From: Immersiella caudata
Taxonomy: Eukaryota; Ascomycota; Sordariomycetes; Sordariales; Lasiosphaeriaceae
Assembly (NCBI GenBank): GCA_030512335.1
Contig: JAULSU010000005.1
Coordinates: 4,483,501 to 4,547,500 of the forward strand
Length of the DNA stretch: 64,000 nucleotides
Direction: 5' to 3'
Each line of letters opens with the position of its first letter. The stretch's first letter is position 1. Below, piece after piece: positions 1 to 11,562 of this stretch. Made by a program: the position numbers and the translations under genes. The notes beneath the pieces are model-generated. The model was not told the DNA's origin. It ran no database searches and was given only the letters and a program-made list of their open reading frames with translations.

Positions 1-662
1 GAGCGTGCCGGCGACCGCTTTCTCAATATTTCTGCCGCTGGTCGTTCAGGGGATGGGGTATTCGTCATTGGAAGCGAATCTGGTAAGCCGAGCTAACCTC
101 CTTTTCCGATGTCTTACTTATAGAACAGATGTCGGTGCCGCCAGCAGTGTGCGGCGCCATCGGGCTATACCTCTTTGCGCTTAGCTCGGACTCCCGCAGG
201 GAGCGCGGTTGCCACATCTTGGCCGCCTTGGTGATTGCGCTGGCGGGGCTTGTTTCGGTGGTGACGGTGTCGACTAATCCGGCCAAGTACGCGGCACTGT
301 GTCTCTTCCTCTTCGGAAGTTACGTGCCGGCACCGCTCACCACGGCTTGGCTGAGCGAGAACACGCCGGCGCCGGGCAAGAGATTACTGGTGTTGGGGGT
401 GAATGGCTGGGGAAACTTGGCGGGCGTCATCGGGTCTCAGCTCTACCGTGCCGAGTACGCCCCCGAGTACCGAAAGCCGTTCTTTGCGACGCTGGGATTT
501 ATGACGGCAGCGCTGGTAGGGTATGTAGCCTACCGCTTCGCCCTGCAGGCAGCAAACCGGCGCCGAGCTGAGATACGGCAGGCCATGTCGGAGACCGAGG
601 TTCAGCGGCGGGACATGGCGAGGTATGCAGATCGCAAATGGAGCTTTGTCTACGGGCTGTAG
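1..662 (+). CDS. MFS transporter, allantoate permease (Dal5/ACS) type, 3' part
   Basis: This is the C-terminal part of a multi-pass plasma-membrane permease; the gene begins before the window. The first visible exon reads in frame from base 2 to 82, and a 46-bp intron (83-128, GTAAG...ACAG) is followed by an exon ending at the stop at 660-662. Four or five hydrophobic segments are visible. The NGWGNLAGVIGSQLYRAEY loop and the following APEYRKPF are typical of the fungal anion:cation symporter branch (allantoate, nicotinate or other organic anion uptake). The protein ends in a basic and acidic cytoplasmic tail. The substrate cannot be told from this part. The family is clear; the specificity is not. 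Confidence 0.85.
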
Positions 663-2243
663 TGTTGGACGCATGTGGTTGCAGCCTGCGGAGCTGAGTC
701 CCGGGCCGTGGTCGGGGCCGGCAAATCCTGGGCTGGGCTGGCTCGGCGCCCGCTCGTGACAGAAAGAGCAGTGAGACATGCAGGCGATCAGACGGCTGGG
801 AGAAACAAGAAAAAAGAAACGTCGAATGCGCGACGCAGTGCTTGTCACTTTACACTTCCAATTGCAAGGCTCGTTGCACATAGTCCTGTGATGTGCGCGC
901 ACGCGCACTGCAATGGGTGGCGTTACCGGTGAGCAGAACGGAAAAGTGTGTGTGTGCACCCATCGCACCGGAAGTCATGAAATCAGAAAGAAAAAAAGAG
1001 CTTCCTATGGGTCGGCTGGTTGGCTGCCTCCCCCGCTGTCGCCTGTCGCCTTGTCTGTCTGCCTGCCCCGTTACGGCTCGCCTTGGGCCGCTCGGCGCGG
1101 GTGCTAATAATAGGGCGGCACAGGTCGCCATGTCCAGCAAGATAGCTATGGAAGTGGAATGGAAATGGAAATGGAAAATGGATGGAACTCAAGCTGAGTC
1201 AAGCCAAATAAAAAAAAAATGGAGGAGCAAAGGGTGGGAATGGTGCCCCCCACCGTGCCGGGTTTGCGTGGTCGCGTTCGCGTTGGTCATCGAACGCAGG
1301 TTCATCGACGGGCGGAGGTGCGTTATCAGGGATCTGGCGTGCCGGGGTTGGAGGAGTGGGCTGCCCGGCTTTCCCAGTCCGCTCCATTCTGGCCAAATGC
1401 CAATGCCGCTTGCCTCCCCAATCAGCTCGCAACTGGGAGCGAAGCTGCGGCGTCCTGCGCATCGGCGGCACCCTAGACCGGTCCTCTGCAGCCATTGAAT
1501 GCAGGGATAGCAAAAGGGATGCGTCGATTCGCGTCCACTTGGGCGTCAAAAATGGCAAAAGCAGTGGGCAGACAGGTGAGCAAACGCTCGGCTGGGGTTG
1601 GCGCCCACCCTCCGACCCCACCCTTTCCCAACCCACTCCCAGACAGGGCCCAATCCACCCCAGCCTCAACCCCCCCCCCCCCCCCCGGACCAAATCTGTC
1701 CACCCACCCGCCCGCTGACCTCAACCCGTCGACTCGACCCCCCGCTCCGTCCATCCCCCTTCAAAATGAGCAGAGGGTACCGAAGCCGAAAGCTTAATCT
1801 GCCGCGATAGTGCACCCAGTGGCCTCCGCTCTTTTTCCACCCATCCATCTGCTTTCCTTCGCAGATTCGCTGGCCACAAAACCGCGACACCAGCAGCGAA
1901 ACAGCAATCGCGTCATTCCTCCCAGCGCTGCGGCGGGGGTCGCTGAGCGCAATCTTTTTCGAATCGCGTCGTTGCGGAATTCCATTGCCAACGGGCACCC
2001 GCCGCCGCGCCGACTCTGCTCCTTGCTTTTTTTGCAAATCTCGCAGTCGTTGGACGTTTTTTTTTTTTTTGGGCGGTTTCTTGCAAGCATTTTTCCCCAG
2101 CTTTTGCCCTCTTTTAAACTCATCGCTTCGCTCCGCTCGTCTCACCCACCACACAATTCCGCCGCACCGGCGCTACCCGCGACTCCATCCCAACGGCGTG
2201 CACTCCACTGTCGTGACACCGCGAGCGATCCTCGCGTGGTCAA
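663..2243. other. Intergenic region, promoter/5' UTR of the Zn2Cys6 gene
   Basis: No coding frame here looks protein-like. The stretch is pyrimidine-rich on the plus strand and holds a run of 17 C (1670-1686) and a T-run near 2057. Such CT-rich tracts are common upstream of fungal genes, so I read this as the 3' flank of the transporter plus the promoter and 5' UTR of the next gene. Confidence 0.6.
1670..1686 (+). repeat. Poly-C tract (17 nt)
   Basis: A mononucleotide run of C in the CT-rich upstream region of the transcription-factor gene. It is probably a length-variable microsatellite. Confidence 0.9.
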
Positions 2244-5036
2244 ATGAATGAGGCGGCCATGCCCCGGACGAGCGTGTCATCACCGCCGGACCCCATCCCA
2301 GCGCCGCACAAGAGACTCCCGGTCAATCCGCGGAGGAAAAAAGTCCCTCTCGAGGCAAGACGGCGGGTTGCTACCGCGTGAGTGAGACTGAGATTTTGAT
2401 GAGCATCTTCGTAATACTGACCGGCTACTAGCTGCAATAGTTGCAATGTCCGGCGCATCAAGTGCAACGGCGGCAAGCCGTGCAGCTCGTGCGCCGGCTC
2501 GCAGCGAGAATGTCTGTATCCACCGCCCATCACCAAGATGACGGTCAACAAGACCGACTGGGACACGATGAAGCAAACCCTGGTCGAGTGGGAGACGTAC
2601 GCACGGATGCCTTCGACGACGTTTGACCACCTCCGCATCGGCCAGGCCGATGACCAGTCCACCGGAGACATGCCGACAGGCGCTCCGACCCTGAGGGACA
2701 TCATCATGAGGGACTATAGCGTCCCAGCCATCAATCCCGAGCCTGCGCAGGGGCTCCTCGCGGATGGACAAGATTTCGCGTCGGGCTACGCCGAAAGCGA
2801 AACGAGCACCTTTGACGGCCACGGTTTCTCCAACCTGGGGCAGGGCAAGATGCTCGCCGACGGACTGGGAAGGTCTCGCTTTCACGGCGAGACCTCGGGC
2901 GCGACTTTCCAGGACACACTCAAGTTTTTTCTCAAGGTTACCGGCCACATTCTCAACATTTCCAACCAGGAGGAGGGCTTTTATCAGACCGACGACTCGC
3001 ACCCGCTGTTGCTTCCGCCCGAGCATGAAGTTGACGCCAGATGGCTCCCGCCAACGGAGGAAATGAAGGCCATGATTTCCGAGATGCGCGTCTTCGTCAC
3101 GGACGGCGCCGGCACGAGCGGCGGGGCATTCTACTGGCCTCTGCACGAAGATCTCGACACCGTGATGGCTTCCCTCGGCAACCACGGCATTTCGAGCCCG
3201 TCGGAGCAAGACCCGTCCGCTTGGCGCGGTATGGCTTTTTACAACGCTTGCTTTGCCTTTGTCACACTGCTCAGGGCCAGGCAGCCAGGATCCAGAGTGA
3301 ACCGCGCAGACGGCGAAAGCGAGGCATTTCTGGCCAGAGCGCGAAAGCTCATGGGGAATCCATTCGATGTGAACCTGTATTCGATCGACGATGTTCCAAC
3401 CCTGGCGCTGATGGCTCTCTATTACGTCGAATACAACAGGCGTGATTTTGCATGTTCGTTTATTAACATTGCTATGAACCTTTGCCGCATGCACGGCGTG
3501 GATCGGGGGTCGTCGGCCAATCCTTCGCATTGCAGGGTTTTCTGGACGCTGTATATCTTGGATCGGTGAGTTTCCCGAGGTTCATCGTGTACGTGTTTGA
3601 TCTGACAGTGTCTAGGTGGCTGAGCTGTTTGATGGGTCGTATACCATCCGTTCCGGACTTTGCGATTCAGCTCCCTCTGCCGCAGGAGTGCCGGTAAGGT
3701 CACCGTCGGGAGGCGCTCTCACGAGGTGTTGTCTTGGGAGACCTGCGGGAGACGCTCTCGGGAGATGAACTTTGCTGACGGTTACAGAGGATTGCCATCG
3801 CACCTTGGGCTGCGAGCCCATGTTGAACTCTCATACATCTCAAACTTCATTGTCCACGATAGCTGCCGTGGAACTCGGGGCGAAATCACCGATGGCCTGC
3901 CGGAGGGGGTACGCAACGCTCATGTCATGCTCGATCAGTGGAAGAACAACTTGCCCCAGGCCCTGCAGATAACGCCGGATCCCGACGACCCGGATTTTGT
4001 CAACAATCCGAGCTACGGGGACAGGGCACACTGCTTGCTGCACATGTCCTACAACCAGGTAAGATCCGTCGTGGGTATCCGGTGCTTAGCTAACCATTGT
4101 AGTTGTACATTTTAACCGTCCGGCCTGCCTTTCTCGGCGCCGTCACAACGGTTGTGGCCCACAACAAACTTCGCAGGTTCGATCTTGTCTTGTCTAAGGA
4201 CATGAACGATCAGCTACACGACTGCAGTAACAAGGGTATGTGCAATTGCCACTGTTTTTTGCCCCTTCACCTTGGTGTCTGGGGAGCTCTGAGGAGGGGA
4301 CTCCTCCTCCTGAGACATGCAAAGATCGCACTAAATGGAACTTGGTAGCTGACATTGGCTAGCGCGGGAAAATATCGCCCTGGCCAAGCTCCTTCGAGGT
4401 GACCGGGTTCTTGTGGAAGGAATGGGCGAGATTCCAGGCTCCCAGCCGCTCCTAGTGCAGGAATTGCACCATCTATTCAACGCCGCGCTTATCCTGATGA
4501 TGCACCAAATCGTCTACATCAACCTACGCACCAAGGACACAGACGGCATCGACCGCGCTATCCGGATATTCACCGAGGAGGCCGATATCGGCAGCGTTTA
4601 CGCCAAAAACTGCGTGTCGGTCCTGAATGACTTCAAGATCGTGGTGCACAAGCTGCGAGAAGACATGTACTCAACCGAAGCGACACCCGAGCAGGGCCCG
4701 GGAGAGGGAATATTCTCAAGCCTGGTGCCCATCCCCGCCTTTGAAGCCCCTGCCCCGACTCGGGTCAGGGATGAACTCCCATCGGCAAACTTTCGAGCTG
4801 TCCACGGAGCGGGGGATGTGCCACGCCAGTCACCGCCGACAGGACCGCCATTCGTCGACAGTCCCGAGAGGACGCCGCCCGCGGCTGGCAATGAGAGGGC
4901 AGGCAGGAGAATGACGCCCGAAGTGGTGGAAACGCTTGAGAAGTGGGCGGCGAAGGGTGTGACGGGGAGCTATACCGATGTGAAGTGTATGGTGGATGAG
5001 GAAGCCGTGCTTGTGATTCGGCCGGGTGGGAGGTAG
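2244..5036 (+). CDS. Zn2Cys6 fungal-specific transcription factor
   Basis: Six exons give an 807-aa protein: 2244-2377, 2432-3565, 3616-3693, 3788-4058, 4103-4235, 4363-5036. The second exon completes a canonical binuclear zinc cluster (C-x2-C-x6-C-x5-C-x2-C-x6-C, starting CNSCNVRRIKC at about residue 46), preceded by a basic stretch. The central part, with CRMHGVDRG and FWTLYILDRW, matches the fungal-specific TF domain (PF04082) that follows such clusters. The N-terminal ATG at 2244 is chosen because it runs in frame into the cluster; an ATG at 2248 is out of frame. It is expected to be nuclear and to bind DNA. Its target pathway is unknown; the transporter upstream on the same strand is only a positional hint. 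All intron phases agree. Confidence 0.88.
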
Positions 5037-5140
5037 CCTTAACCATGGCGTTGGGGAGTCTGGCGTTGGAGGTGTACGGCTCATGACTGAGCCGCTGACT
5101 TGAGCGCTGCACTGCACTGCATGCCCATAGCGAGCGCATG

Positions 5141-5180
5141 GCAAGGGAGCGTGTTATATGGCAAGGGAGCGTGTTATATG
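5141..5180 (+). repeat. 20-bp perfect tandem duplication
   Basis: The unit GCAAGGGAGCGTGTTATATG occurs at 5141-5160 and again, with no mismatch, at 5161-5180. It looks like a recent slippage duplication in the 3' flank of the transcription-factor gene. Confidence 0.95.
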
Positions 5181-5922
5181 GCAAATGGGATATCCATAGG
5201 TAGGTAGCCATTTGTGGTAGTATTTGTAGTGTTTGATTGGTTATTTGAGTTCTGGATACCCTCGTTGGTACCTACACTACACTCTTGTCAGCTTCAAAGC
5301 CACCTTCAGGATACGGCTGTCCTTGTTTTTTTGGGGGGGTTTTTTGGGGGGGGCTTGTGATTCCAATTTAATACCCCATTTTCTTTTTTGAACATGGGGC
5401 CTTGGTGTTTGTCTTTTTATACGTAGCGTTTATTCATGGCTTGCAGAAAAGTCAAAATCCCAGGCCATCTTTAAACTTCCTTTGGAGAGCTGAGTAAAAG
5501 CTGCTTACTACCTCCTTACAATTGGTCTTCCCTATTCTGGTAGCTGGAAGTAACGCGGTAACGTGGGAACTTTTGGTATTCGTACCCTTTGCATGAACTG
5601 TGGCTCACAAGGATGCTTATTTATTTGAGAAAAAGGACTGTGGGCGGCAAAAGGGGCTCGGGGCTAAGAACGAAAGCCCAGAAGCTGACTTGCATCACCA
5701 TGCCCACCGTCACGGCATTAACTCTCGGCCCACAGCGCGGACCCGGAGGCTTTGGGAACCGAGTCGCCCAGATAAAGGGAAACGGGCAGGTTATTTATAA
5801 AGTGGGTGGGGTTTGGGTGGCCTTAGCGAGCTGCGAGGACTTGTAGAAATTCAACACACTCCTTCAGGTCGACGGGATATCAAATAGCGGCAGCTCGGCT
5901 TGCTTGCACTCTCACTTGCTGT

Positions 5923-5924
<2 letters not shown>

Positions 5925-5965
<41 letters not shown>
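5925..5965 (+). repeat. (TG)n microsatellite, about 20 units
   Basis: An uninterrupted TG dinucleotide run of 41 nt in the convergent intergenic region. It is a likely length-polymorphic marker with no coding role. Confidence 0.95.
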
Positions 5966-5966
<1 letters not shown>

Positions 5967-6155
5967 TGATAATCTGAGATTTCCAAACGTTTAACCCTCT
6001 TCCTGGTCTCGGATTTGGTCGTTGTGCTGCACCTTTGACGTTTCTACACCAACTATCAATGCCGCTTTTTGTTAGAGGCTGGAAGGAATCTGACAACCCT
6101 CCTCACATAGCTTCCGTTTTCAACCATCCTTGAGCATATTGTGATGGCACTGTGT

Positions 6156-7793
6156 CTACAGACTCCCAAAGATCCTCCGATCCTCCGCGGCTAGCTTCTC
6201 TGACTGCCGGATTACGTCTTCGACCGTTTCCTCGCCTCGCTCGGTGATGTATGCATCGATCAGGCCAGCGGGAACCCATTCAAAGAAGATGTTGCTCACA
6301 CCCACTTTAACATTTACCCCTGAATCACACCCTGAATCATCACCTGCCTCCTTCAACTCGGCCTTCCGAAATGACGCCAGTGTCCTAGCTCCCTCCCTAA
6401 CTCTCTCACTACATCCCACCCCCTCCCACGCGTCCGTCACTTGTTTTGTCTCTCCCTCCTCAACAACATGCTCCTCTTCCTGTCCCGGCAACGCAATCTT
6501 CTCCGTGTCACCCAACACCACCACTTTTGCTTTTCCTCCCGTAACATGCTTCGCGCTCAGTACGGTAGGTAAAGACCCGGTTTTGTTACTTGCTGAGCCG
6601 GAGGAGGAGATTCGATCTGCGCCGAGCAGGAGGATGTTGACCCCGGATGAGGCAAGGGCGGAAGAGGCGTCGGTGAAGAGGGTGATTTTGTGACTTCGGC
6701 TGGTTGTGGTTGGTTGGGAAAGGGAAAGTGAGTTGGTGAAAGACTTGGAGAGATTTGAAGCGAGGGAGACGCCTTCGAATAGGGGTCGGGATTCCAAGAT
6801 GCGAATGTCGAGAGGAATGCGGGTGTTCTCTGCGAGGCGGGAAAGGGCGTGGGTGATGGTGGAGGATTCAGACAATGTGAGGATTTTGAGGGGCCAATCT
6901 GATGGGAAGGTTTTGGTGATGTAGTTTGTGAGTGACAAAGATATCTTCGCCGTGGTCTCCTGTCGATACGCAATGCGTTTGCGGATGACGGTTTGAACCT
7001 CGTTGCGAAATTCCTCGGCGGAAAGCTTCCGGGAAAGGAGAGGTTCAATTTCAGCCAGTGTCCCCAGCAAAGCTGCCATAATCGCCGCACCCATGCTCTC
7101 CCGTCCGTTTTTCCAAATATGCCATGCCGCGAAGCGAATATCCCTCCACCATTTTTTAGATGGCTCGCAGGGCTCGTACGCCGTGATGATCTCGTCGAGT
7201 GTCTCCAGGGCATACCCCGCCATTTGTCTTGCTCCGCTTTGTGTGTCTGTCGCCAATGTGTGCAAAGAATCGGATAGAATTCTTCCGGCATCTTCACCGA
7301 GGTCGTACTCGAACCACACCCGTCCCAAACTCTCAGCTAGGCGTGGAACACCCCCAAATTTCTCGGTATCCTTGATAGACACCGGATCATACCAGCCCCA
7401 TTCTTTATGTTCCCAGTCAATGGTAATCTGCTTCTCATCATCCGCCGTTCTCAGTCTAAACGCAAAGGGATAAATAGTCCATTCCCGCCCAACACTCTCA
7501 TCGCCAAAAGTATATGGCTTTCCCTGGCGGATGAGGACGAGATTGGCCGGGGTGAGTGTGATTTCTTCACATATCTCCCGCCAAGCAGCAGCAATGGGTG
7601 ATGCATCAGAGGGATCAATGGAACCGGATATCGGAGCGAGATGGTGTTGATAAGTTGAGACTTTGTCGCTGCGGCGGAAGAGGGCGACTTGGGGTTTCCC
7701 GGTGGGGGTTCCTTCGAATTTGAAGATGAAGTTTGAGACGACGGAGCGGATTTTTAGGGTGGAGGTTGGGGTGGAAGTTTGGTGAGTTGACAT
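6156..7793 (-). CDS. Nudix hydrolase / eIF2B-like fusion protein
   Basis: An intronless gene. From the ATG at 7793 it gives about 545 aa. The frame stays open to 8036, and an in-frame upstream ATG would add a basic leader (MFKNRHLSKRLLPSLRC) that could be a mitochondrial presequence. The first 160 or so residues resemble a Nudix fold. The REICEEI core of the Nudix box is present, but the early Gx5E part is poorly matched. The C-terminal half resembles the eIF2B alpha/beta/delta family, including LLLGADRISSSGSASNKTGS and a late segment containing GLIDAYITERGEE. Both halves are known together in fungal proteins of unknown job; the substrate might be a nucleotide sugar or sugar phosphate. Start choice is the main uncertainty. 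Confidence 0.82.
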   Translation of the reverse strand: MSTHQTSTPTSTLKIRSVVSNFIFKFEGTPTGKPQVALFRRSDKVSTYQHHLAPISGSIDPSDASPIAAAWREICEEITLTPANLVLIRQGKPYTFGDESVGREWTIYPFAFRLRTADDEKQITIDWEHKEWGWYDPVSIKDTEKFGGVPRLAESLGRVWFEYDLGEDAGRILSDSLHTLATDTQSGARQMAGYALETLDEIITAYEPCEPSKKWWRDIRFAAWHIWKNGRESMGAAIMAALLGTLAEIEPLLSRKLSAEEFRNEVQTVIRKRIAYRQETTAKISLSLTNYITKTFPSDWPLKILTLSESSTITHALSRLAENTRIPLDIRILESRPLFEGVSLASNLSKSFTNSLSLSQPTTTSRSHKITLFTDASSALASSGVNILLLGADRISSSGSASNKTGSLPTVLSAKHVTGGKAKVVVLGDTEKIALPGQEEEHVVEEGETKQVTDAWEGVGCSERVREGARTLASFRKAELKEAGDDSGCDSGVNVKVGVSNIFFEWVPAGLIDAYITERGEETVEDVIRQSEKLAAEDRRIFGSL

Positions 7794-8733
7794 GGTGACT
7801 TGTTGAAATACTGGGAGATGTCGAATGCGGGGCTGCAAATGAGCGCAGGGGCTACAACGGAGAGAAGGCAAGAGTCGTTTTGAAAGATGTCTGTTTTTGA
7901 ACATCAGAAGATCAGAGATTTTGGTATTGGTGATGAAGTGGAAGGACGAACATCGAAAGGGGAGAGACGTTGTGAGAATCAGGTGATGATCAGGGATGAT
8001 GCAGGGTTGACGTGAGGGGGGAAATGCCAAGCGCATTGTTTTGCCAGGTGGCGGCAGCTGGAAGACTGAACCCCATCGCTACCATCACGCCAACTTCATG
8101 AGTCAAGAGCAACACTGCCAGCCTTGTTAGGAAATCTCTGCTTGCAGTGCAAAACCCCTAGAGTGACTTGCATTCTATTGAATGCCTTGATTTTACAGCG
8201 CTTGTTGGATTGCTTTCGAATTTTTGCCGGTTCTTCTTCGTCGGGTGCAAGTCCCTTTCACGGCCACGTCAGGGGATCATGCGTTCAATATTACTTCGGA
8301 CGCAGTGGCTCTTCCAAGTACGTTAAGCTCGATGTTCGTACTTGAAACAAGAGAATCCGATTCTGTACACCCGTATCGGCAAGTTTCCCCAACGTTGTCT
8401 TTGTCAATGCAGCTCATGATGACTTTCAGGGGTTGCGGCTGACAAAGAAAGGTGCTGACGTGAGAAGCAAGCCAAATCCAACCTCGACAGGGGTTTGCTG
8501 CGGGACGGAACGCAAAGCACGTCGCTAAGGCTGAAGGGCATGAGATTCAGGGGTAACACTGGAAATGAGCGCTTGTGATTGGTACCGAAATTGTGATCTC
8601 TGCTGCCTGCGCCGTCATCATATTTACCTTCTCCCCGGATTTCTCGAATCCTTCTTACTCTCAACCTTTCATCAATCCCGCTGCGATGCTGTGTTGAGAA
8701 CGCGTCGTGGACGGCTCGGTTTAAGTTATCACC
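7794..8733. other. Divergent promoter region
   Basis: This is shared upstream space between the Nudix/eIF2B-like gene (minus) and the membrane/PAN-like gene (plus). The part up to 8036 may be transcribed or translated as an N-terminal extension of the minus-strand gene. I see no other gene in it. Confidence 0.55.
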
Positions 8734-9588
8734 ATGGCCTCACAACACCCGATGCAGCCGCCTGGGACATACTACCAAATTCACGACGCCTCTGCAGAAA
8801 AGGCGGCGCAGTTCTACTACCAAGGCCAGCAACGACAACCACAGGATTTTCCAGCACAACCACCGCCACAGTTTCCTGCCGGGCCCGTCGAAGAAGATGA
8901 CTCCCTCATCAGTATCAAACGGAATCTCGTCCGCGGGTTTCTCATCGTCTTTGCCATTCTCTTCCTCGCCATCATCGGTCTCTCAGCTGGTCTTGGTGTA
9001 AGCCAGCGAAACCTTCACCAGACAGAGTCGAACCTTCACATCGCGCAGCAAGCCGTCTCAGCTGCTGCCTTGGGGTGAGCCCTTTTGCCCTCCAATTCAG
9101 CATCCTTTTACTAACACACTCGATCCAGCGCCGACCCAACAACGATCTACGTCACCACAACCCACGGCTCCCCAACCTCCCCTTCTACGGCCACATCAAC
9201 ACCCACCTCCACTGTCAAATCCGACGTCCAATGCCCGTCCATAAACGGAACCACCTTTTCCACAACCACCACTTCCAACTCCACTTCTTCAGGTGCAAAC
9301 ACCACAACGACCAAAACCTTCCTCCTCCTCTGCGGCCTCGACTACGGCCAAGGCGAAGCAACCGACATCGGCAACGTCAAAGTCAAGAATCTGAATGCTT
9401 GTGCCGAAGCATGCGCGAAGAAGACGAATTGTACCGGGGCGGGGTGGGGCGTGATTAAAGGGGATAAAGGGCCGGAGCATACGTGTTGGATGAAGACGGG
9501 GTTGATCAAGTCGCATAATGCGACGGGGGCTTGGGGGTTTGCAAAGTTGCTGGACGCGGGAGTGGGGGAGGTGGAGGTTGCGGAGTAA
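8734..9588 (+). CDS. Single-pass membrane protein with extracellular PAN/apple-like region
   Basis: Two exons (8734-9074, 9129-9588) give 266 aa. Residues 1-60 are Gln/Pro-rich and probably cytoplasmic. A strong hydrophobic segment (GFLIVFAILFLAIIGLSAGL, about residues 69-88) follows, then a Ser/Thr-rich stretch with several N-glycosylation sites. The C-terminal 80 residues have six spaced cysteines around LLCGLDYGQGEATD and NACAEACAKKTNC, similar to the PAN/apple or WSC-like modules of fungal wall-sensing proteins. There is no cleavable signal peptide, so type II topology is likely. A surface or cell-wall role is an inference from composition only. Confidence 0.75.
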
Positions 9589-10084
9589 GGGGGACGAGAT
9601 CGGAGGAAGGTGCGGGACGGGATGGGGTGCTATGTAGGGCGATCGGGGGACACTTTGCGACGTCTGGCCGGGATATGTAGATTTTCAATGGCATTTGGAA
9701 ATGGGTATGACAGGAGGGAGTGTATTCGCTCAAGTAATAATGATAGACTGCTAGTCGAACTAATGAGTGGATTTGGAACTCATACTAGGGAGCTCTATGC
9801 CCGTACCTTGAATCGGAACCCTATTTCAAGATGAGAAAAACATCCTCAGGATTCGCAGCTCCCAATTCTCTGGCAAAAGTACGCGGGCAGTTGCACCTCC
9901 GCGCCACCGGTGCGAGCAGGTTGGCTTGCAAACCGGGGCACCACCGCCGTCTGCCTTCCCAACCGAATGACATCCCCCTGATCGTTCATGAGGTATCACT
10001 CCACAGCGGACTGGGAATCAGCAGAAACCCCCCCCCCCCCCAATGTCACTCCCCAGCGGCGTATCGACCTCGCCGATCCAACTA
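9589..10084. other. Intergenic region
   Basis: The 3' flank of the membrane-protein gene. It includes a 14-nt poly-C run at 10028-10041. No gene is seen. Confidence 0.55.
10028..10041 (+). repeat. Poly-C tract (14 nt)
   Basis: A mononucleotide run next to the 3' end of the HET relic. Confidence 0.9.
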
Positions 10085-11184
10085 GACTACGACTAAGAAG
10101 GGAACCCCTCCTTGACGCGGCGACGCCACTGTAGTAATCGTCCACAGCAGCACCGCGTCGAAATACGCCTCCGGCAACCCCTGCCAGAATTTCTAGCTAG
10201 GAAAAGCACCCCATAACACCCATAAACGCATCGATAATATTAGACCGGTACGTGATTTTCCGCTGGGTGTACGCGCGCAAGTGTTGCTCGAATGACACGG
10301 TAAAACCCCATAATTCCGAGACCGGTCCGTACATGCCGCGAGGTTGTCTGGTCGGACGGTTGTGGACGATGTCATGGGTACCAGTAGGGTTTAAAGCCTT
10401 CTGGGACGGTGTCCTCGCAAAAAATGCGCTCGCCGCAGATGAAGTAGGCTTGTGTCGGTGTTGGGCATAGTAAGCGGTGCGAGAGACAGCGTTCTTGGTA
10501 TGTCCTGCGCATGTGTCCCAGATGCTGGTGTCGAAGGTTTCGTTGGTATAATAAGGGCACGGCCATGCTGAAGCCTTGGATTTTTCGGGTTGGGGGGAAG
10601 ACGGAGCTTGGGGCTGCTACTCCGGGTAGGCCGATGATGGCGTGCGTCCCGTCGGTGCAGACGACGGTGAGGGCGGAGGCCTGGCAGATCTTGTTCATCT
10701 GGGTTACGCTCACTCTTGCATTCCCCCAGCCAACGACGTATCAACAAGCGGTCCAACAGCGGCGGGACCATCCGGCCGTACCCAAGCGGTTCCTTCCTAT
10801 CCTTTAGGCATCTTCACACATCAGGGCGATGCTCCCCTCCAGTGACCAAGGCGTAGGTCGAATCTCCTTGCCTTCATTCGTACGAGTTGTTGGGAGCCCG
10901 ATGTTGCACGACTCGTGCTTGGGATCCCACGGGTCTTCGTCGCCCGGCCTGCTCCGGTCCGTGATGAAGCTGAAGAGGAGACACTACGCGGGATTTCCGT
11001 CCTTGTCCTTGGCTTTTATCACGACTTCCCGGCGTTCGGTGGGAGTACCTGTGAAGGACCAGCGAAGAGTGAGCGTTTCTGTCGCGAGGTAGCAAAAGTC
11101 GCATTGGGAGCTTTTTCTGCAACGGAGGCGAGTGAGCCGAGTTAAAGTGCGTCTATGTGGTGGGCAATGGGGGCGCTGCCTCAA
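10085..11184 (-). pseudogene. Decayed HET-domain (heterokaryon incompatibility) gene
   Basis: Broken minus-strand frames carry several pieces that line up, in order, with HET proteins. They are QMNKICQASALTVVCTDGTH followed by GLPGV (10713 downwards), RTYQERCLSHRLL then TPTQAYFICGERIFCED (around 10500-10420), a shifted frame with SELWGFTVSFEQHLRAYTQ and SNIIDAFMGVMG (10340-10205), and finally FWQGLPEAYFDAVLLW (about 10190-10140). Upstream pieces (11184 to about 10808) contain CDFCYLATETLTLRW and a CEDA-stop. In-frame stops occur near 10984 and 10808, with a frameshift near 10375. The Trp-rich ordered motifs of a HET/TOL-type protein are convincing, but the part with the WxDxxCI core is missing or degraded. 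HET proteins trigger cell death in non-self fusion; this copy should be inactive. Confidence 0.62.
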
Positions 11185-11562
11185 GGAATGGTGTGATTGC
11201 CCCGCTTTGCGCGGGCTGAAGGGAATAAGAGTGTGTGAGAAGGAGAAGGAGCATCTCTCGACGAGGCTCCAGGATTTAAGTTAACCAATAGAGAGTGAAC
11301 TAACTCGATTAGGAATTTAAAGGACAATAAACGCTAAGTTCGCGCTCGTATTACAACCCCGTATCAACCGGTCACATCGAAAGCGGAACATGGAGCCATG
11401 GAAATCTGGGACCCAACCCCCTTCCGCCCCTGGCACTCTCAAATTTGCCGTACTGTCAAAAAGCGAGTTGAACAGATCAGATCAATGGAGATACAGACGT
11501 CCTCATGTCAACAACCGGGAAACATTGGTATAAGTTTTACTGGCCCTTATTCCTCCTCTCAC
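11185..11562. other. Intergenic region
   Basis: Upstream flank of the HET relic and 3' flank of the lectin-like gene. No gene or structured element is recognised. Confidence 0.5.

Larger units (their letters stand above)
5037..6155. other. Intergenic, convergent 3' flanks
   Basis: This lies between the 3' ends of the transcription factor (plus) and the Nudix/eIF2B-like gene (minus). It holds a 20-bp perfect tandem duplication and a long TG microsatellite, listed separately. Small open frames around 5590-5846 have no protein character that I can recognise. Confidence 0.6.

Noticed and set aside
384..968. Long minus-strand open frame overlapping the transporter
   Set aside because: It is the antisense shadow of the MFS exon; composition is random-like and it has no domain.
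893..2247. Several overlapping open frames upstream of the Zn2Cys6 gene on both strands
   Set aside because: They reflect the CT-rich, low-complexity promoter (Pro/Ser or Gly/Arg-rich translations) and show no recognisable protein.
2280..3530. 416-aa minus-strand frame opposite the Zn2Cys6 gene
   Set aside because: Antisense to the transcription-factor exon 2, which has the zinc cluster, correct introns and family motifs.
6557..7297. 246-aa alternative frame inside the Nudix/eIF2B-like gene
   Set aside because: Pro/Ser-rich shadow of the true frame on the same strand.
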